From: Candidatus Pacearchaeota archaeon
Lineage (GTDB): Archaea; Nanobdellota; Nanobdellia; Pacearchaeales; UBA284
Direction of reading: 5' to 3'
Assembly: GCA_023511755.1 (NCBI GenBank)
Contig: JAIMAW010000035.1
Location: 1 to 5,017, forward strand
DNA: 5,017 nucleotides
The position numbers and the translations under genes were made by a program. Shown one piece after another: positions 4,564 through 5,017 of the stretch. The notes below the pieces were generated by a model that was not told the origin of the DNA, ran no database searches, and saw nothing but the letters and a program-made list of their open reading frames with translations. How positions within the stretch are numbered: position 1 is the stretch's first letter; each line of letters begins with the position of its first letter.

Positions 4564-5017
4564 ATGTGTTTTAATATTGCAATTGATGGACCTGCGGGAG
4601 CGGGTAAGAGTACTATAGCGAAAACTGTGGCGGAAAAGCTGAATATGACTTACATCGATACCGGAGCGATGTACAGGGCTTTTACACTAAAAGCCCTAAT
4701 GAATAATATAAAAAGTATTCAGGAAATAATTGAAATGATTAAGAATACGAGTATTGAAATAATAAACAACAAAGTATTTTTAGATGGAAAAGATGTTACT
4801 GATAAAATTAGAGAAAGACAGATTACTCAAACTGTATCTAAAATTGCCCAGATCCCGGAAGTCAGATTTTTTTTGGTTGAAATGCAAAAGAAGATGGCTG
4901 AAAAAAAGGGTGTAGTAATGGATGGTCGGGACATTGGAACTACCGTACTACCTGATGCGGAGTATAAATTCTTTTTGACAGCAGAAATAAAAGAGAGAGC
5001 AAGAAGACGTTTTGAGG
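4564..5017 (+). CDS. cmk: Bacterial-type (d)CMP kinase, 3' end cut off by window
   Basis: The first 151 residues are present and run off the right edge; the family is usually about 215-230 residues. The enzyme transfers phosphate from ATP to CMP or dCMP in cytoplasmic pyrimidine nucleotide synthesis. Clear signatures are IAIDGPAGAGKSTIAK (5-20, with the P-loop GPAGAGKS at 9-16), YIDTGAMYRAFTLKAL (30-45, CMP-binding region), VFLDGKDVTDKIR (71-83), the block around VSKIAQIPEVR (91-101), and VVMDGRDIGTTVLPDAEYKFFLTA (split as VVMDGRDIGTT 117-127 and VLPDAEYKFFLTA 128-140). This is the bacterial Cmk type, close in style to Clostridia-like enzymes, not the shorter archaeal form starting ITISG(P/L)PGSG. 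It is therefore either a transferred gene, as some DPANN archaea may carry, or a sign that the contig is chimeric. The family call is very secure. Confidence 0.95.
   Translation, partial: MCFNIAIDGPAGAGKSTIAKTVAEKLNMTYIDTGAMYRAFTLKALMNNIKSIQEIIEMIKNTSIEIINNKVFLDGKDVTDKIRERQITQTVSKIAQIPEVRFFLVEMQKKMAEKKGVVMDGRDIGTTVLPDAEYKFFLTAEIKERARRRFE

Overview
The window looks archaeal, most likely a small-genome DPANN-type lineage assembled from a metagenome. The evidence is a diphthine synthase gene (diphthamide on elongation factor 2 is not made in bacteria), two tRNA genes without encoded CCA, TATA-like boxes about 25 bp ahead of start codons (suggesting leaderless transcripts), and T-run terminators. 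The lineage itself is inference from gene style. The last ~450 bases carry a bacterial-type cytidylate kinase, so a transferred gene or a chimeric contig join near 4475 must be kept in mind.

Left part (1-1484, all on the minus strand): a four-helix membrane protein of unknown function with a strong Shine-Dalgarno site; a tandem tRNA-Arg(UCU)/tRNA-Cys(GCA) pair separated by only two bases, with its own TATA box and T-run terminator; and a GGDEF protein that keeps the catalytic GGEEF and the inhibitory RxxD site, so it is a plausible c-di-GMP synthase, which is uncommon in archaea.

Middle part (1485-3408, plus strand): a TatD-family metal-dependent nuclease, overlapped by four bases by a three-helix membrane protein, then diphthine synthase (DphB). 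These three probably form one transcription unit. One TATA-like element centred near 1509.5 lies the same distance from the GGDEF and TatD start codons and probably serves both directions. The end of dphB carries a perfect 22-bp tandem duplication.

Right part (3409-4476, plus strand): a visibly AT-richer island with a two-gene module. The first gene encodes a HEPN-like protein with a possible Rx6H RNase motif. The second encodes a winged-helix protein whose frame breaks, but whose coding sense continues in the -1 frame to 4476, in a segment that may be the start of a nucleotidyltransferase-like domain. Ahead of the module lie two copies of a 25-bp repeat, each holding the palindrome TACCTA-AAAA-TAGGTA, spaced exactly 42 bp apart. 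The second copy overlaps the TATA box and the predicted start site. This layout resembles a self-repressing HEPN/MNT-type toxin-antitoxin module with a fused DNA-binding domain, and it is the most interesting system in the window. After a short spacer, the cmk gene runs off the right edge.
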